A stretch of 64,000 nt of DNA from Pseudomonadota bacterium (GTDB taxonomy: Bacteria > Pseudomonadota > Gammaproteobacteria > Burkholderiales > Burkholderiaceae), in the NCBI GenBank assembly GCA_021783435.1, contig JAJXUC010000003.1, positions 1 to 64,000 of the forward strand, in the 5' to 3' direction. Position numbers and translations under genes: made by a program. Shown piece by piece: positions 16,191-31,198 of the stretch (positions within the stretch are counted from its first letter, which is position 1; every line of letters starts with the position of its first letter). Below the pieces are notes generated by a model. It was given only the letters and a program-made list of their open reading frames with translations. It was not told the origin of the DNA and ran no database searches.

Positions 16191-18674
16191 TCAGCGGCCA
16201 ATGGGTTTGGCGTGCCAGATTTGCTCGGCGTATTCGGCGATGGTGCGGTCGGACGAGAAAGGGCCCATGCCGGCCACATTGGTCAGGGCCTTCCTGGCCC
16301 AGTCGATGGGCGAGAGGTAGAGCGCGTCGACCCGTTCTTGCGTGGCGACGTAGCTGGCATAGTCGGCCAGCAGCATGTAGTGGTCGCCCCAGTTCACCAG
16401 CAGGTCGTAGATGTTCTGGTAGCGGTGCGGTTCCTCCGGGCTGAAGCGGCCGTCGCGGATGGCCGCGAGCACTTGCGCCAACTCGGGGTTGGCGTCGACG
16501 ATGGCTTGGGGTTGGTACCCGGTCATGCGCAGATCGGTCACCTCGGTCGCGGTCATGCCGAAGATGAACAGATTGTCGGCGCCGACGTTCTGCAGGATTT
16601 CGACATTGGCCCCGTCGAGTGTGCCGATGGTGAGAGCGCCGTTGACCGACAGCTTCATGTTGCCCGTGCCCGAGGCTTCGGTTCCGGCGGTGGAAATCTG
16701 CTCCGAGAGATCGGCTGCCGGGATCATCACCTCGGCCAGGCTGACGCTGTAGTTGGGCACGAACACCACTTTCAGCAACTCGCCCACCCGCGGGTCATTG
16801 TTGATGGTCTTGGCCACGTCGTTGATGAGCTGGATGATGAGCTTGGCCATGCGGTAGGCCGAGGCCGCCTTGCCGGCGAAGAAGACCACGCGCGGCACGG
16901 TCACGCTGCCGGGCTGCTCCAGGATGCGCAGGTAGCGCGTGACGACGTGCAGCACGTTGAGCAACTGGCGCTTGTATTCGTGGATGCGCTTGACCTGGAC
17001 GTCGAACAACGCGTCCACCGGAACCGCCATGTCCGCGTGGGTTTTCAGCCAGTCCGCCAGGCGCTGCTTGTTGCTGCGTTTGGCCTGCTGGAATCGGTGA
17101 ATCAAGCCGACGTCGTTCAACAGCGGGCGCAGCTTGCCCAGTTGCGACAGATCGCGCCGCCAGGTCGGGCCGATGGTGTCGTCGAGCACGGAGGACAGGG
17201 CCGGATTGGCCAGCGCCAGCCAGCGGCGCTGGGTGATGCCGTTGGTTTTGTTGTTGAAGCGCTTGGGCCAGAGCTTGGCAAAGTCGGCAAAGATCGACTG
17301 TTGCATCAGTTCGGAATGCAGAGCCGAGACGCCGTTGACGGAGTGGCTGGCCAGCACTGCCAGGTAGGCCATGCGGATGGAACGGCCACCGGACTCGTTC
17401 ACCAGCGACACGTGGCGCATCAGGTTGACATCGTGCCCGTGCTTTTGCGTGAGCTTGGTGAGGAAATGGGCATTGATGTCGAGGATGATTTGCAGATGGC
17501 GCGGCAGCACGCGGCCGAGCATGTCGATCGGCCAGGTTTCCAGCGCTTCCTGCATGAGGGTGTGGTTGGTGTAGGAGAACACGCCCTGGCAGATGCGCCA
17601 GGCATCGTTCCAGGGAAGGTGATGCACGTCGAGAAACAGGCGCATCAACTCCGGAATGGCCAGCACCGGGTGGGTGTCGTTGAGGTGGATGGACACCTTG
17701 TCGCTGAACTGGTCGAAGGTCGTGTGCCTGTGCAGATAGCGGCGCATCAGATCCTGCACGCTGGCGCTGACGAAAAAATATTCCTGGTGCAAGCGCAGCT
17801 CGCGCCCGGCGTCGGTCGAGTCGTCCGGGTACAGCACGCGCGACACGTTTTCGGACTGGTTCTTCTTCTCCACCGCGGCGAGATAGTCGCCGCGATTGAA
17901 GGCGGACAGATTGATTTCCTCGGTTGCCTTCGCCGACCACAGCCGCAGTGTGTTCATGGCTTGGGTGCCGTAGCCCGGGATGATGGTGTCGTAAGCCATG
18001 GCTTCGACATCGTGGGTATCGAGCCAGGCGCACTGGTCGCCCAGTTTGACGACATGGCCGCCGTATTGCACGCGGTAGGTGACTTCGGGGCGCGCAAATT
18101 CCCAGGGATTACCGGCCGTGAGCCAATAGTCGGGAACCTCGACCTGATGACCCTGCACGATGGTCTGGCGGAACATGCCGTAGTCGTAGCGTATGCCGTA
18201 GCCATAACCAGGAATGCCCAAGGTGGCCATGGAGTCCAGAAAGCATGCGGCGAGGCGCCCGAGGCCGCCGTTGCCCAAGGCGGCGTCGGGCTCCAGGTCG
18301 GCGATGACATCCATGTCCACACCCAGTTCGGCCAGTGCCTGGCGCAGCACGGCGGTCATCTCCAGCGCGATCAGGGCGTTGCTGAACGTGCGGCCGATGA
18401 GGAACTCCATCGACAGGTAGTACACCTGCTTGGCGTCCTGGTCGATTTTGGCATGGGTGGTGGTCATCCAGCGCTCGACCAGCAGATCGCGCACCGCGTA
18501 GGAGGCCGCATGCAGCCAGTCCACCGGCTGCGCCGCCTGCGGGTCTTTGCCGACGTTGAACATGAGCTTGTTGGCGATGGCCCGCTTGAGCGATGCCACA
18601 TCGTGCGGCGTCGTGTCGTGCTCGAAGGGCACGGTTGCCGCGGTGGGAAAAGGCAGTGTGAGATCGGTGGTCAT
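16191..18674 (-). CDS. glgP: Glycogen/alpha-glucan phosphorylase
   Basis: The enzyme has 827 residues, standard for bacterial GlgP. The N-terminal [19 protein letters not shown] and [20 protein letters not shown] bracket the active site. The pyridoxal-phosphate lysine lies in [20 protein letters not shown], followed by LDGANVE. It releases glucose-1-phosphate from glycogen ends in the cytoplasm. It is the last gene of the minus-strand glycogen operon, 43 bases after glgA, so synthesis and breakdown are co-expressed. Confidence 0.96.
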   Translation of the reverse strand: MTTDLTLPFPTAATVPFEHDTTPHDVASLKRAIANKLMFNVGKDPQAAQPVDWLHAASYAVRDLLVERWMTTTHAKIDQDAKQVYYLSMEFLIGRTFSNALIALEMTAVLRQALAELGVDMDVIADLEPDAALGNGGLGRLAACFLDSMATLGIPGYGYGIRYDYGMFRQTIVQGHQVEVPDYWLTAGNPWEFARPEVTYRVQYGGHVVKLGDQCAWLDTHDVEAMAYDTIIPGYGTQAMNTLRLWSAKATEEINLSAFNRGDYLAAVEKKNQSENVSRVLYPDDSTDAGRELRLHQEYFFVSASVQDLMRRYLHRHTTFDQFSDKVSIHLNDTHPVLAIPELMRLFLDVHHLPWNDAWRICQGVFSYTNHTLMQEALETWPIDMLGRVLPRHLQIILDINAHFLTKLTQKHGHDVNLMRHVSLVNESGGRSIRMAYLAVLASHSVNGVSALHSELMQQSIFADFAKLWPKRFNNKTNGITQRRWLALANPALSSVLDDTIGPTWRRDLSQLGKLRPLLNDVGLIHRFQQAKRSNKQRLADWLKTHADMAVPVDALFDVQVKRIHEYKRQLLNVLHVVTRYLRILEQPGSVTVPRVVFFAGKAASAYRMAKLIIQLINDVAKTINNDPRVGELLKVVFVPNYSVSLAEVMIPAADLSEQISTAGTEASGTGNMKLSVNGALTIGTLDGANVEILQNVGADNLFIFGMTATEVTDLRMTGYQPQAIVDANPELAQVLAAIRDGRFSPEEPHRYQNIYDLLVNWGDHYMLLADYASYVATQERVDALYLSPIDWARKALTNVAGMGPFSSDRTIAEYAEQIWHAKPIGR

Positions 18675-18717
18675 AAGCAGCAGTACGGGGAAAATAAAAA
18701 GTGGGCGGCCGGGTGTC

Positions 18718-20211
18718 TCACGGATCCATCAAGGCCTGGTAGATGGTGGTGTAGTGTGTGGCGGCCCGGGTCCAACTGAAATTCTGGCGCATGCCGGTTT
18801 GCCGCACCCGCGCCCAGGCGCGGGGCTGCCGGTACAAGGCCAGTGCGCGGCGCACGGCATGCCGGTAGTCGGCTTCGGTGAAGGAAGCAAAGACTATGCC
18901 AGTGGCGGTGTGATCGGCCAATGTCGCCAGATCGGCGTCGACCACGGTGTCGGCCAGGCCGCCCACGGCCCGCACCAGCGGCAGACTGCCATACAGCAGG
19001 CCGTAGATCTGCGTGAGGCCGCAGGGCTCGAAGCGCGAGGGCACCAGGGTCACGTCGCTGCCGGAAAATATGCGGTGGGCAAACAACTCGTCGTAGCCGA
19101 GGCGTACCGCGACCTGTCCCTCGTGCCGATGTGCAGCCTCGGTGAAAGCTTGTTCCAGTGCGTGCTCGCCGCTGCCCAGAACCAGCAACTGACCGCCGCC
19201 GCGGAGAATTTCATCGATCCCAGCCAGCACCAGGTTCAGTCCTTTTTGCTCGGTGAGTCGGCTGACCACGGTGAACAGGGGTGCACCCTTGTCGATCTTC
19301 AGCCCGCATTCCTGCTGTAACGCGGCCTTGCAGCCGGCTTTGCCGGCCAGATGGTCGGCATCGAAGTGCTTGGTGATGTGGGCGTCCAGGGCGGGATTCC
19401 ACACCGCGGCATCCACCGCGTTGAGAATGCCGCTGAGATCGCCGCGGCGGGCGCGTAGCAGGCCATCGAGGCCGAAGCCTTGCTCGGGTGTCTGGATTTC
19501 GCGGGCGTAGGTGGGGCTGACCGTGGTGATTTTGTCCGCGTAGCACAAGCCGGCCTTCATGAAGGAGATCTGCCCATGAAACTCCAGGCCGTCGACCTGA
19601 TAGGCGGCAGCCGGCAAACCCAGATCGCCGAAAAGTCGCGCATCGAACAGGCCCTGGTAGGCCAGGTTGTGCACGGTGTAGACGCATGGCACGCGCTTGA
19701 CGCGGCCATCCGGCCAGTGCCTGAGGCAGGCCATGGCCAATGCGGCATGCCAGTCGTGTCCATGCACCAACTGCGGCGCCCACGTCGCATCCAGGCCGTG
19801 GGCGAGATGCGCCGCCGCCCAGCCCAGCGCTGCAAAGCGCCGGTGGTTGTCGGCGTAGGGGCGGCGCTGCGCATCTTCGTAGGGGTTGCCGGGCCGCTCG
19901 AACAGGTCGGGTGCGTGCAGCACATAGGCATGGATCGGTTGCCTTGCTGCGTCGGGCACGGCTGGCAGCTTGCCCGCGAGCACCTGCACCGGGTGGCCCC
20001 AGGGCATGGTGAACTGGCCGATGGGCACGGCGTCGTGCAGACCGGCGATGATCGCGGGGAAGCCCGGCAGCAGCACCCGGACATCGCACCCTGCGGCGCC
20101 GAGCGCCGCAGGCAGGGCACCGGCGATGTCGGCCAGCCCGCCGGTCTTGAGAAGGGGGAAGATTTCGGCGCTGAGTTGCAGGATGCGCATGGTCGGCATG
20201 GCCCGCCTCAT
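18718..20211 (-). CDS. glgA: Glycogen synthase (ADP-glucose type)
   Basis: The GT5-family glucosyltransferase has 497 residues. [22 protein letters not shown] contains the ADP-glucose-binding KTGGL, and the C-terminal half has [20 protein letters not shown] and the ending typical of GlgA. It extends alpha-1,4-glucan chains. The ATG at 20211 overlaps the glgC stop as ATGA. ATGs at 20199 and 20190 are alternatives, and the last gives the family's usual N-terminus. GlgC makes its substrate, so adjacency is expected. Confidence 0.95.
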   Translation of the reverse strand: MRRAMPTMRILQLSAEIFPLLKTGGLADIAGALPAALGAAGCDVRVLLPGFPAIIAGLHDAVPIGQFTMPWGHPVQVLAGKLPAVPDAARQPIHAYVLHAPDLFERPGNPYEDAQRRPYADNHRRFAALGWAAAHLAHGLDATWAPQLVHGHDWHAALAMACLRHWPDGRVKRVPCVYTVHNLAYQGLFDARLFGDLGLPAAAYQVDGLEFHGQISFMKAGLCYADKITTVSPTYAREIQTPEQGFGLDGLLRARRGDLSGILNAVDAAVWNPALDAHITKHFDADHLAGKAGCKAALQQECGLKIDKGAPLFTVVSRLTEQKGLNLVLAGIDEILRGGGQLLVLGSGEHALEQAFTEAAHRHEGQVAVRLGYDELFAHRIFSGSDVTLVPSRFEPCGLTQIYGLLYGSLPLVRAVGGLADTVVDADLATLADHTATGIVFASFTEADYRHAVRRALALYRQPRAWARVRQTGMRQNFSWTRAATHYTTIYQALMDP

Positions 20212-21512
20212 GCCTTGTTGAGCCGATCCAGCATCTCGCGCGTCACCAGGACCACGCCGTTGCTGGTGCGCTCGAAACGCGCGGCGTCGAGTTCCGGGTT
20301 CTCGCCGATCACCAGGTCGTCCGGCAGGACGCAGCCGCGGTCAACCACCACCTTGCTGATGCGGCAACCCCGGCCCACCACGGTATCGGGTAGCAACACC
20401 GCCTGATCGATCTGGCAAAACGAGTCCACGCGAACATTGGAAAAGAGCACCGAATTGCTCACCATCGAGCCCGAGACGATGCAGCCGCCGGACACCATGA
20501 TGTTGATGGCCTGGCCATGCCGGCCTTCGGCGTCCTGCACGAACTTGGCGGGGGGCAGCTGCATCTGGTTGGTCCAGATCGGCCATTCGGTGTCGTACAG
20601 ATTGAGCTCGGGGGTGACCGAGGCCAGGTCGAGGTTCGCCTCCCAGAAGGAATCGATGGTGCCGACATCGCGCCAATAGGGCTCGGCGCCCTGGGCCGCC
20701 GACACGCAGGACATGGAGAAGGGGTGCGCCAGGGTATGGCCGTCGCGCACGATGCGCGGAATCACGTCCTTGCCGAAATCGTGACTGGACGCGGTGTCGT
20801 TGATGTCCTCCTCCAGCAGCCTGTAGAGCACGCTGGCGTTGAACACGTAGATGCCCATGCTGGCCAGCGAGATGCCGTCGCGCCCGGGCATGGTCGGCGG
20901 GTTCTCGGGTTTTTCGACGAAGTCGATGATCCGCCGCTCCGCGTCGATGGCCATCACGCCAAACGCCGACGCCGTGGCGCGGGGTACCTCGATGCAGCCC
21001 ACGGTGCAATCCGCGCCGGTTTCGACATGGTCCTTGAGCATCAGGGAATAGTCCATCTTGTAGACGTGATCGCCCGCCAGCACGACGATGTACTCGGGTT
21101 TGGACGACTGGATGATGTCCAGATTCTGGTAGATCGCATCGGCCGTGCCGCGATACCAATGTTCCTCGTTGATGCGCTGCTGCGCGGGCAGAAGATCGAC
21201 CATCTCGTTGAGCTCGGCGCGCAGGAAGCTCCAGCCGCGCTGCAAATGCCGCAGCAGCGAATGGGATTTGTACTGGGTGATCACACCGATGCGGCGGATG
21301 CCGGAATTGACGCAATTCGACAGCGCGAAATCGATGATGCGGAACTTGCCGCCGAAATACACGGCCGGCTTGGCGCGCTTGTCGGTCAACTGCTTCAGCC
21401 GCGAACCTCGCCCGCCCGCAAGCACGAGCGCAATCGAGCGCCGCACCAGCATGTGCGGCTGCATCTGGCGATCCGGGATCGTCGTCGGGCTGGCATCCTT
21501 GTCCTGGCTCAT
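20208..21512 (-). CDS. glgC: Glucose-1-phosphate adenylyltransferase
   Basis: The 434-residue enzyme has the nucleotide-binding signature [20 protein letters not shown] and then [15 protein letters not shown] near the N-terminus, [13 protein letters not shown] at the ATP/substrate site, and a left-handed beta-helix C-terminal domain. It makes ADP-glucose from glucose-1-phosphate and ATP, the committed step of glycogen synthesis, and family members are allosterically controlled by glycolytic metabolites. It begins 60 bases after pgm, the largest gap inside the operon, and overlaps glgA by four bases. Confidence 0.96.
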   Translation of the reverse strand: MSQDKDASPTTIPDRQMQPHMLVRRSIALVLAGGRGSRLKQLTDKRAKPAVYFGGKFRIIDFALSNCVNSGIRRIGVITQYKSHSLLRHLQRGWSFLRAELNEMVDLLPAQQRINEEHWYRGTADAIYQNLDIIQSSKPEYIVVLAGDHVYKMDYSLMLKDHVETGADCTVGCIEVPRATASAFGVMAIDAERRIIDFVEKPENPPTMPGRDGISLASMGIYVFNASVLYRLLEEDINDTASSHDFGKDVIPRIVRDGHTLAHPFSMSCVSAAQGAEPYWRDVGTIDSFWEANLDLASVTPELNLYDTEWPIWTNQMQLPPAKFVQDAEGRHGQAINIMVSGGCIVSGSMVSNSVLFSNVRVDSFCQIDQAVLLPDTVVGRGCRISKVVVDRGCVLPDDLVIGENPELDAARFERTSNGVVLVTREMLDRLNKA

Positions 21513-21572
21513 CGTGGTCTCCTTGGTTGTGGTTCGAGATGCGAGGTTTCAAAGCACGGCTGCAACTGCGGT

Positions 21573-25356
<3,784 letters not shown>

Positions 25357-25360
<4 letters not shown>

Positions 25361-27552
25361 GCGGAGGGCCGGAGGATGAGGCAGGCCAGCGGGGGCAGGG
25401 TCAAGTGCAGGGAAAAGGGTCGTTGATGCGCAAACACCGGCTCGGCGCTGCCGAGGGCAAGCTCGATGCCGGAGCCGCCATACACCGGGTCGTCGGTGTT
25501 GAGCAGAACCTCCCAGCGCCCGGGCTGCGGCACACCGATGCGGTAGGCGCGGCGCGGCTCGGGGGTGAAGTTGCACAGGACGACGAACTTGCTGCCATCT
25601 TGCGCGCCACGCACAAATGCCAGCACCGACTGCGTCGCGTCGTCGTGGGTGATCCACTCGAAGCCGCCGCTCAGGTGGTCGAGCTGGTGCAGCGGGGGGT
25701 GCGCGCGGTAGGTCAGGTTCAGGTCGCGAACCAGACGCTGGACGCCCTGGTTCGGAGCGCGCTGCAGCGCGTCCCAGTCCAGGCTGGCGTCGGCCTGCCA
25801 TTCCCACGCCTGGGCAAACTCGTTGCCCATGAACAGCAGCTTCTTGCCGGGGTGGCTGAACATATAGCCGAGATAGGCGCGCAGGTTGGCGAACCGCTGC
25901 CAGGGGTCGCCCGGCATTTTGGCGAGCAGCGAACCTTTTCCATGCACCACCTCGTCGTGCGACAGCGGCAGCACGAAGTTCTCGTCGAACGCATAGACCA
26001 TGCTGAAGGTGAGTTCGTCGTGATGATGCCGTCGGTGGATGGGGTCGCGCTGCACGTAGCTCAGGCTGTCGTGCATCCAGCCCATATTCCACTTGTAGTG
26101 AAAGCCCAGGCCGCCGCCTTGCAAGTCGTCGCTCGGCGGCCGGCTGACGCCGGGGAAGGCGGTGGACTCTTCGGCGATGGTGATGGCCCCGGGGCGCTGC
26201 ACGCCCACGGTGTGGTTCATGCGCCGCAGAAACGCGATGGCCTCCAGGTTCTCCCGTCCGCCGAAGCGGTTGGGCACCCATTCGCCGGGCGGGCGGCTGT
26301 AGTCGCGGTAGAGCATGGAAGCCACGGCGTCCACCCGCAGGCCGTCGATGTTGAAACGCTCCAGCCAGTAGAGCGCGTTGGCCACCAAGAAGTTACGCAC
26401 CTCGGTGCGGCCGAAGTTGTAGATGAGCGTGTTCCAGTCGCGGTGGAAGCCTTCGCGCGGGTCGGCGTATTCGTACAGATGGGTCCCGTCGAAATTGGCC
26501 AGGCCGTGAGCGTCGGACGGGAAGTGCGCGGGCACCCAGTCGAGAATCACGCCGAGGCCCGCGGCATGCGCGGCATCGACGAAGACCTGAAAGTCTTCCG
26601 GCGTGCCATGACGCGACGTGGGCGCGAACAGGCTGATGGGCTGATAGCCCCAGGAACCGTCGAACGGATACTCGCTCACCGGCAGCAGCTCGAGGTGGGT
26701 GAAGCCCATGTCGCGGGCGTAGGGCACCAGGGTGTCGGCCAGTTCGCGGTAGCTCAGCCACTGCCAGCCTTCGCGTTTGCGCCACGAGCCGAGATGCACT
26801 TCGTAAATGCTGATGGCCCGCCCGAATGCGTTGGCTTGCGCCATCTCGGGGCGCAGCGCGTGCATCGGCGGCAGCCCCTGCACGATGCTGGCGGTGTTGG
26901 GGCGCAGCTCGCTGCGAAAGGCGAAGGGGTCGGCCTTGAGCAGCCGTTCTTCCGCCTGCGTCAGGATTTCGAATTTATACAGATCACCCGCGACGACGCC
27001 GGGCAGGAACAGTTCCCACACGCCGCATTCACGCCGCAGCCGCATGGGGTGGCGGCGGCCGTCCCACTGGTTGAATGCGCCCACCACCGACACGCGCTTC
27101 GCGTTTGGCGCCCAGACGGCGAAGCGCGCACCCGCCACGCCAAGCATCGCACCCGGGTGCGCGCCAAGGCATTCGTAGGGGCGCAGATGCGTGCCTTCGG
27201 CCAGCAGCCACACGTCCATGTCGCCGAGCACGGGAGGAAAACGATAGGGGTCCTCCAGGTCCGTGATCCAGGGCGGATCGCCCGCCTGCAAGGGGGGCCA
27301 GGTCACGCGCAACCGGTAGTCGAAGGGCTTGCGCCGCCGCCCCATGCGCGCGCTGAACAGGGCGGTTTCGCCCAGCCGCTCGAGTGGGGCAACGGCCATG
27401 CCGCTGTCCCGTTCGACCACATCCACCGCCAGCGCGCCGGGCAGCAGCGCCTGAACCCACAAGGCGGTTCCCCGGGCGTGCATGCCCAGCACGCCGAAGG
27501 GGTCGGGATGGCGCCCCTGGGACAGGTCGGCGATGTCGAGGTCGGTCAGCAT
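25357..27552 (-). CDS. glgB: 1,4-alpha-glucan branching enzyme
   Basis: The 731-residue GH13 enzyme has an N-terminal domain beginning [11 protein letters not shown], a CBM48-like domain ([20 protein letters not shown]), and catalytic motifs [17 protein letters not shown] (nucleophile), [16 protein letters not shown] (acid/base) and [16 protein letters not shown] (third acid). It forms the alpha-1,6 branches of glycogen. I chose the ATG at 27552 ([10 protein letters not shown]) because longer upstream frame lacks family sequence; this start overlaps malQ by seven bases. Confidence 0.95.
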
Positions 27553-29087
27553 GGGGCGGTTTCCATCACGGGCAGGCGTGCGTACACATGACAAAAACGG
27601 GCCAGGCCATCGGCGTGCAGCGGCTGCACCTGACTCCAACGGAAGCGCCAGGACCAGTTGCCCTGCGGCGTGCCGGGCGTGTTCATGCGATGAGCGCCCG
27701 GCAGCCGCAGCACGTCCTGCATGGCATGTATGGCCAGATCTGCCACGCTGGCGCAGGCCGTGCGAATCAAGGTCCAGCTGATGTCCTGGCCGTCGCAGGC
27801 CAGATACTCGCGCAGGTGATGGCGTATGCGCTCTGGCGCCGATTCCCACCAGCCCTGGGAGGTGTCGTTGTCATGGGTTCCGGGGTACACCACGGTGTCG
27901 TGCTCGTAGTTGTGCGGCAGGTAGGTGTTCTTGCCGCCATCGTCGTCACCCCAGGCGAAGTGCAGGACACGCATGCCGGGGAAGCCGAAAGCCTTGCGCA
28001 GCGCAACGACGGCGGGCGTGATGACACCGAGATCTTCGGCAATGATGGGCAAGGGGCCCAGCGCATCGGACACGGCCTTGAACAGCGCCGCTCCGGGGGC
28101 AGGAACCCATTGGCCGTGGATGGCATGGGGTTCCGAGGCGGGAATCTCCCAGCAGCTCTCGAAGCCGCGGAAGTGGTCCACGCGCAGCAGATCGACCAGC
28201 TCGAACGTCACCCGCAGCCGCGCAATCCACCACTGAAACTGCTCGGCTTCATGCGCAGACCAGCGGTAGATGGGGTTGCCCCAGCGCTGCCCGGTGTCGC
28301 TGAATGCATCGGGCGGTACACCGGCGACCACCGTGGGGTTGCCCTGCCCGTCGAGTTGGAACAAGTCGGGCCGGGCCCAGACGTCGGCGCTGTTGAGCGC
28401 AATGAACATGGGCATGTCGCCCACCAGCCTCACCTTGCGCGCATGGGCATAGGCGCGAAGCCGGCTCCATTGCCGGAAGAAGCACCACTGGCTGAACTGC
28501 CAGAAGGCGATGCGCTCGGCATGGTCGGCGGCGGCCTGTGCCAGGGCCTCGGCATCACGCCAGGCCAGGGGGGCATCCCATGTGTTCCACATGCGGCCGC
28601 CGAAGTGCTCGCTGAACGTCATGAACAGGGCGTAGTCGTCGAGCCAATCGGCCTGCCGGGTGCAGAAGGCGGCGAAGTCCGCTCGCTCCTCCGGCGAGGC
28701 CAGGGACTGGAACCTGGCGGCGGCGCGCGCGAGGCGCTCCATGCGGAAGGGAATGACCACGTCGAAATGCACATGCGTGTCGTGCAAGCCGTCCACCGGG
28801 ACGAGATCGGCGGCGCTGAGCCAGCCGCGTTGCTCCAGTTCGGCCAGATCGATCAGCAGCACATTGCCGGCGAACGCCGAGCTGCCCATGTACGGCGAGT
28901 TGCCCAGGCCGATCCCACCCAGCGGGAGAAACTGCCAGAGGGTTTGGCGCCCGAGCGCCAGCCAATCGATGAAGTGGTAGGCCGAGGGGCCCAGATCGCC
29001 GCTGCCATGCGGGCCGGGCAAGGACGTAAGGTGCAGGAGCACGCCACTGGCCCGTGGAAATCGCGTCGTTGTTGTGCTCGGGGTCAT
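27546..29087 (-). CDS. malQ: 4-alpha-glucanotransferase (amylomaltase)
   Basis: The 513-residue GH77 enzyme begins [20 protein letters not shown], with [14 protein letters not shown] at the sugar site. Catalytic residues lie in [31 protein letters not shown] and [14 protein letters not shown]. It transfers maltodextrin segments between chains. The frame is open to 29321, but the family N-terminus fixes the start near 29087 ([10 protein letters not shown]), which has only a weak ribosome site. It is the first gene of the glycogen operon; the promoter should lie in 29088-29290, a region shared with the divergent ETF dehydrogenase gene. Confidence 0.93.
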   Translation of the reverse strand: MTPSTTTTRFPRASGVLLHLTSLPGPHGSGDLGPSAYHFIDWLALGRQTLWQFLPLGGIGLGNSPYMGSSAFAGNVLLIDLAELEQRGWLSAADLVPVDGLHDTHVHFDVVIPFRMERLARAAARFQSLASPEERADFAAFCTRQADWLDDYALFMTFSEHFGGRMWNTWDAPLAWRDAEALAQAAADHAERIAFWQFSQWCFFRQWSRLRAYAHARKVRLVGDMPMFIALNSADVWARPDLFQLDGQGNPTVVAGVPPDAFSDTGQRWGNPIYRWSAHEAEQFQWWIARLRVTFELVDLLRVDHFRGFESCWEIPASEPHAIHGQWVPAPGAALFKAVSDALGPLPIIAEDLGVITPAVVALRKAFGFPGMRVLHFAWGDDDGGKNTYLPHNYEHDTVVYPGTHDNDTSQGWWESAPERIRHHLREYLACDGQDISWTLIRTACASVADLAIHAMQDVLRLPGAHRMNTPGTPQGNWSWRFRWSQVQPLHADGLARFCHVYARLPVMETAPC

Positions 29088-29295
29088 GGTCTGATCGGGT
29101 TGGGGACACACGATGCAAAAACGGCTGAGCGCGCCCGGCGCGACATGCTGGGTGCTTGAGTCTGCGCGATGTTGTTGATGACGCAATGAGTGTAAGGACA
29201 ATGTGTGATGAATGGGGTGAATCGGGCGCCGCTTGCGGCCCAGGCCGTCCGCTGGCATCGGCACACGGCCATTCTCCGGAGATGTCGAATCGTGA

Positions 29296-29336
29296 ATAGA
29301 ACGATCGTTCGATTTCCACAAACACGGCTCTACAAT
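29296..29336 (+). promoter_or_regulatory. TetR-type operator and promoter of the ETF dehydrogenase gene
   Basis: ATAGAACGATCGTTCGAT (29296-29313) is a near-perfect 18-base palindrome with one mismatched pair and a perfect 12-base core GAACGATCGTTC. A TACAAT -10 lies at 29331-29336, so the palindrome covers the -35 position, as expected for repression. Palindromes of this type are known for TetR-family fatty-acid regulators in betaproteobacteria (FadP in regulon reconstructions, from memory). The assignment to FadP is inference. Confidence 0.55.
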
Positions 29337-29386
29337 GCTGTTCGAGATGGCGCATCAATCGCCAGCGCATCATCCAGGAGACAGGC

Positions 29387-31060
29387 ATGACATCGCAGCA
29401 ACTGCTGGAGCAGTACGGCCCGCGCGAGGCCATGGATTACGACGTGGTGGTGGTGGGTGGTGGTCCCGCAGGGTTGGCCACCGCCATTCGGCTCAAACAA
29501 CTTGCAGCCGAGAAGCGGCAGGAGATTGCGGTCTGCGTGCTGGAGAAGGGCTCCGAGGCTGGTGCGCACATCCTGTCGGGCGCCATCATGGATCCGAAGG
29601 CGCTGACCGAGCTGCTGCCCAACTGGAAGGCCGACGGCGCGCCGCTGGACCAGCCGGTGACCGAGGACGCGTTCTGGTTCCTCAGCGCAACCGCAGCCAG
29701 GCCGACGCCAGCCCTGGTCATGCCCGACTGTTTCAAGAACCACGGCAACTACATCATCAGCCTAGGCAATGTGGTGCGCTGGATGGCGCAGCAGGCCGAG
29801 GCGCTGGGCGTGGAGATCTTCGCCGGTTTCCCTGCTGCCGAGGTGTTGTATGACGCCGCCGGCGGGGTGCGCGGCGTGGCCACCGGCAACCTGGGCCTGG
29901 GCAAGGACGGGCAGCCGACCGACCATTTCCAACTCGGCATGGAGTTGCGCGCCAAATACACGGTGTTCGCCGAGGGCTCGCGCGGCCAGCTCGGGCGCGA
30001 GGTCATCGCCCGCTACAAGCTCGACGCCGGATGCGACCCGCAGGGCTATGCCATCGGCATCAAGGAGTTGTGGGAAGTCGCCCCCGAGCAGGCCAAGCCG
30101 GGCCGGGTGCTGCACACCGCCGGCTGGCCGCTGGACAGCACGACCTACGGCGGCTCGTTTCTCTATCACCTGCCCGACAACCAGGTGGCGGTGGGCCTGG
30201 TGGTGGGGTTGGACTATCGCAACCCCTGGCTCAGTCCGTTCGAGGAATTCCAGCGCTTCAAAACCCACCCCGCCATCCGCCCGATTTTCGAGGGCGGCAA
30301 GCGCCTTGGCTACGGCGCCCGCGCGCTCACCGCGGGCGGCATTCTGGCCTTGCCCAGATTCGTGTTTCCGGGCGGCTGCATGGTCGGTTGCGAGGCGGGT
30401 TTTCTCAATGCCTCGCGCATCAAGGGCAGCCACGCCGCGATCAAGACCGGGATGCTGGCCGCCGAGGCCATTGTCACGGCGCTGGCCGCCGGTCGCAGCG
30501 CCGACACCTTGGATGATTACCCGCGCGCTTTCGAACAATCCTGGCTGCACGCCGAACTCCAGCGCGCGCGCAACTTCAAGCAATGGTTCAAGAAGGGCCG
30601 CACGCTGGGCACGCTGATGACCGGCATCGAGCAATGGCTGCTCAAGGGCCGCATGCCCTGGACCATCCACCGCAAGACGCCGGACTACGTCGCGCTGCAA
30701 CCGGCCGAAACCATGCCCCGCATCGACTACCCCAAGCCCGACGGCAAGCTTACGTTCGACCGGCTTTCCTCGGTCTTCATCAGCAACACCAATCACGAGG
30801 AAAACCAACCGCTGCACCTCACGCTGAAAGATGTCTCGGTGCCGGTGCAAGTCAACCTTGCTCGCTATGCCGGCCCGGAGCAGCGCTATTGCCCGGCCGG
30901 CGTGTACGAGTTCATCAAGGGCCCTGACGGCCTTGACAAGCTGCAGATCAACGCCCAGAACTGCGTGCATTGCAAGACCTGCGACATCAAGGACCCGACC
31001 CAGAACATCGTCTGGGTCGCGCCCGAAGGTGGGGGTGGGCCGAACTACGTCGGCATGTAG
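29387..31060 (+). CDS. Electron transfer flavoprotein-ubiquinone oxidoreductase
   Basis: The 557-residue protein starts with an FAD-binding VVVVGGGPAGLATAIRL. It has the family stretch EKGSEAGAHILSGAIMDPKAL, a membrane-associating middle region, and a C-terminal 4Fe-4S site with NCVHCKTCDIKDPTQNI, ending GGGGPNYVGM. It passes electrons from acyl-CoA and amino-acid dehydrogenases, via ETF, to ubiquinone at the inner membrane. AGGAG precedes the ATG at 29387. It is a single gene behind the TetR-type operator, consistent with induction during fatty-acid or branched-chain acid use. The etfAB genes are not in the window. Confidence 0.95.
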   Translation: MTSQQLLEQYGPREAMDYDVVVVGGGPAGLATAIRLKQLAAEKRQEIAVCVLEKGSEAGAHILSGAIMDPKALTELLPNWKADGAPLDQPVTEDAFWFLSATAARPTPALVMPDCFKNHGNYIISLGNVVRWMAQQAEALGVEIFAGFPAAEVLYDAAGGVRGVATGNLGLGKDGQPTDHFQLGMELRAKYTVFAEGSRGQLGREVIARYKLDAGCDPQGYAIGIKELWEVAPEQAKPGRVLHTAGWPLDSTTYGGSFLYHLPDNQVAVGLVVGLDYRNPWLSPFEEFQRFKTHPAIRPIFEGGKRLGYGARALTAGGILALPRFVFPGGCMVGCEAGFLNASRIKGSHAAIKTGMLAAEAIVTALAAGRSADTLDDYPRAFEQSWLHAELQRARNFKQWFKKGRTLGTLMTGIEQWLLKGRMPWTIHRKTPDYVALQPAETMPRIDYPKPDGKLTFDRLSSVFISNTNHEENQPLHLTLKDVSVPVQVNLARYAGPEQRYCPAGVYEFIKGPDGLDKLQINAQNCVHCKTCDIKDPTQNIVWVAPEGGGGPNYVGM

Positions 31061-31198
31061 TTCCGCACCCGATCGCACGATTGCACGATTGCTCCGGCCC
31101 GAGTGGAATCAGCCAGAGACATGCGCTCGCCGGCACGGGCTGGCTGGTGCAGACGCTAAGCTGCTGCCCGTTGCGGGGCACGCTGGAAGCCGGGGGTG

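Noticed and set aside
16128..18779. An 883-codon plus-strand frame opposite glgP
   Set aside because: GlgP is certain from its motifs; the opposite frame is a composition artefact.
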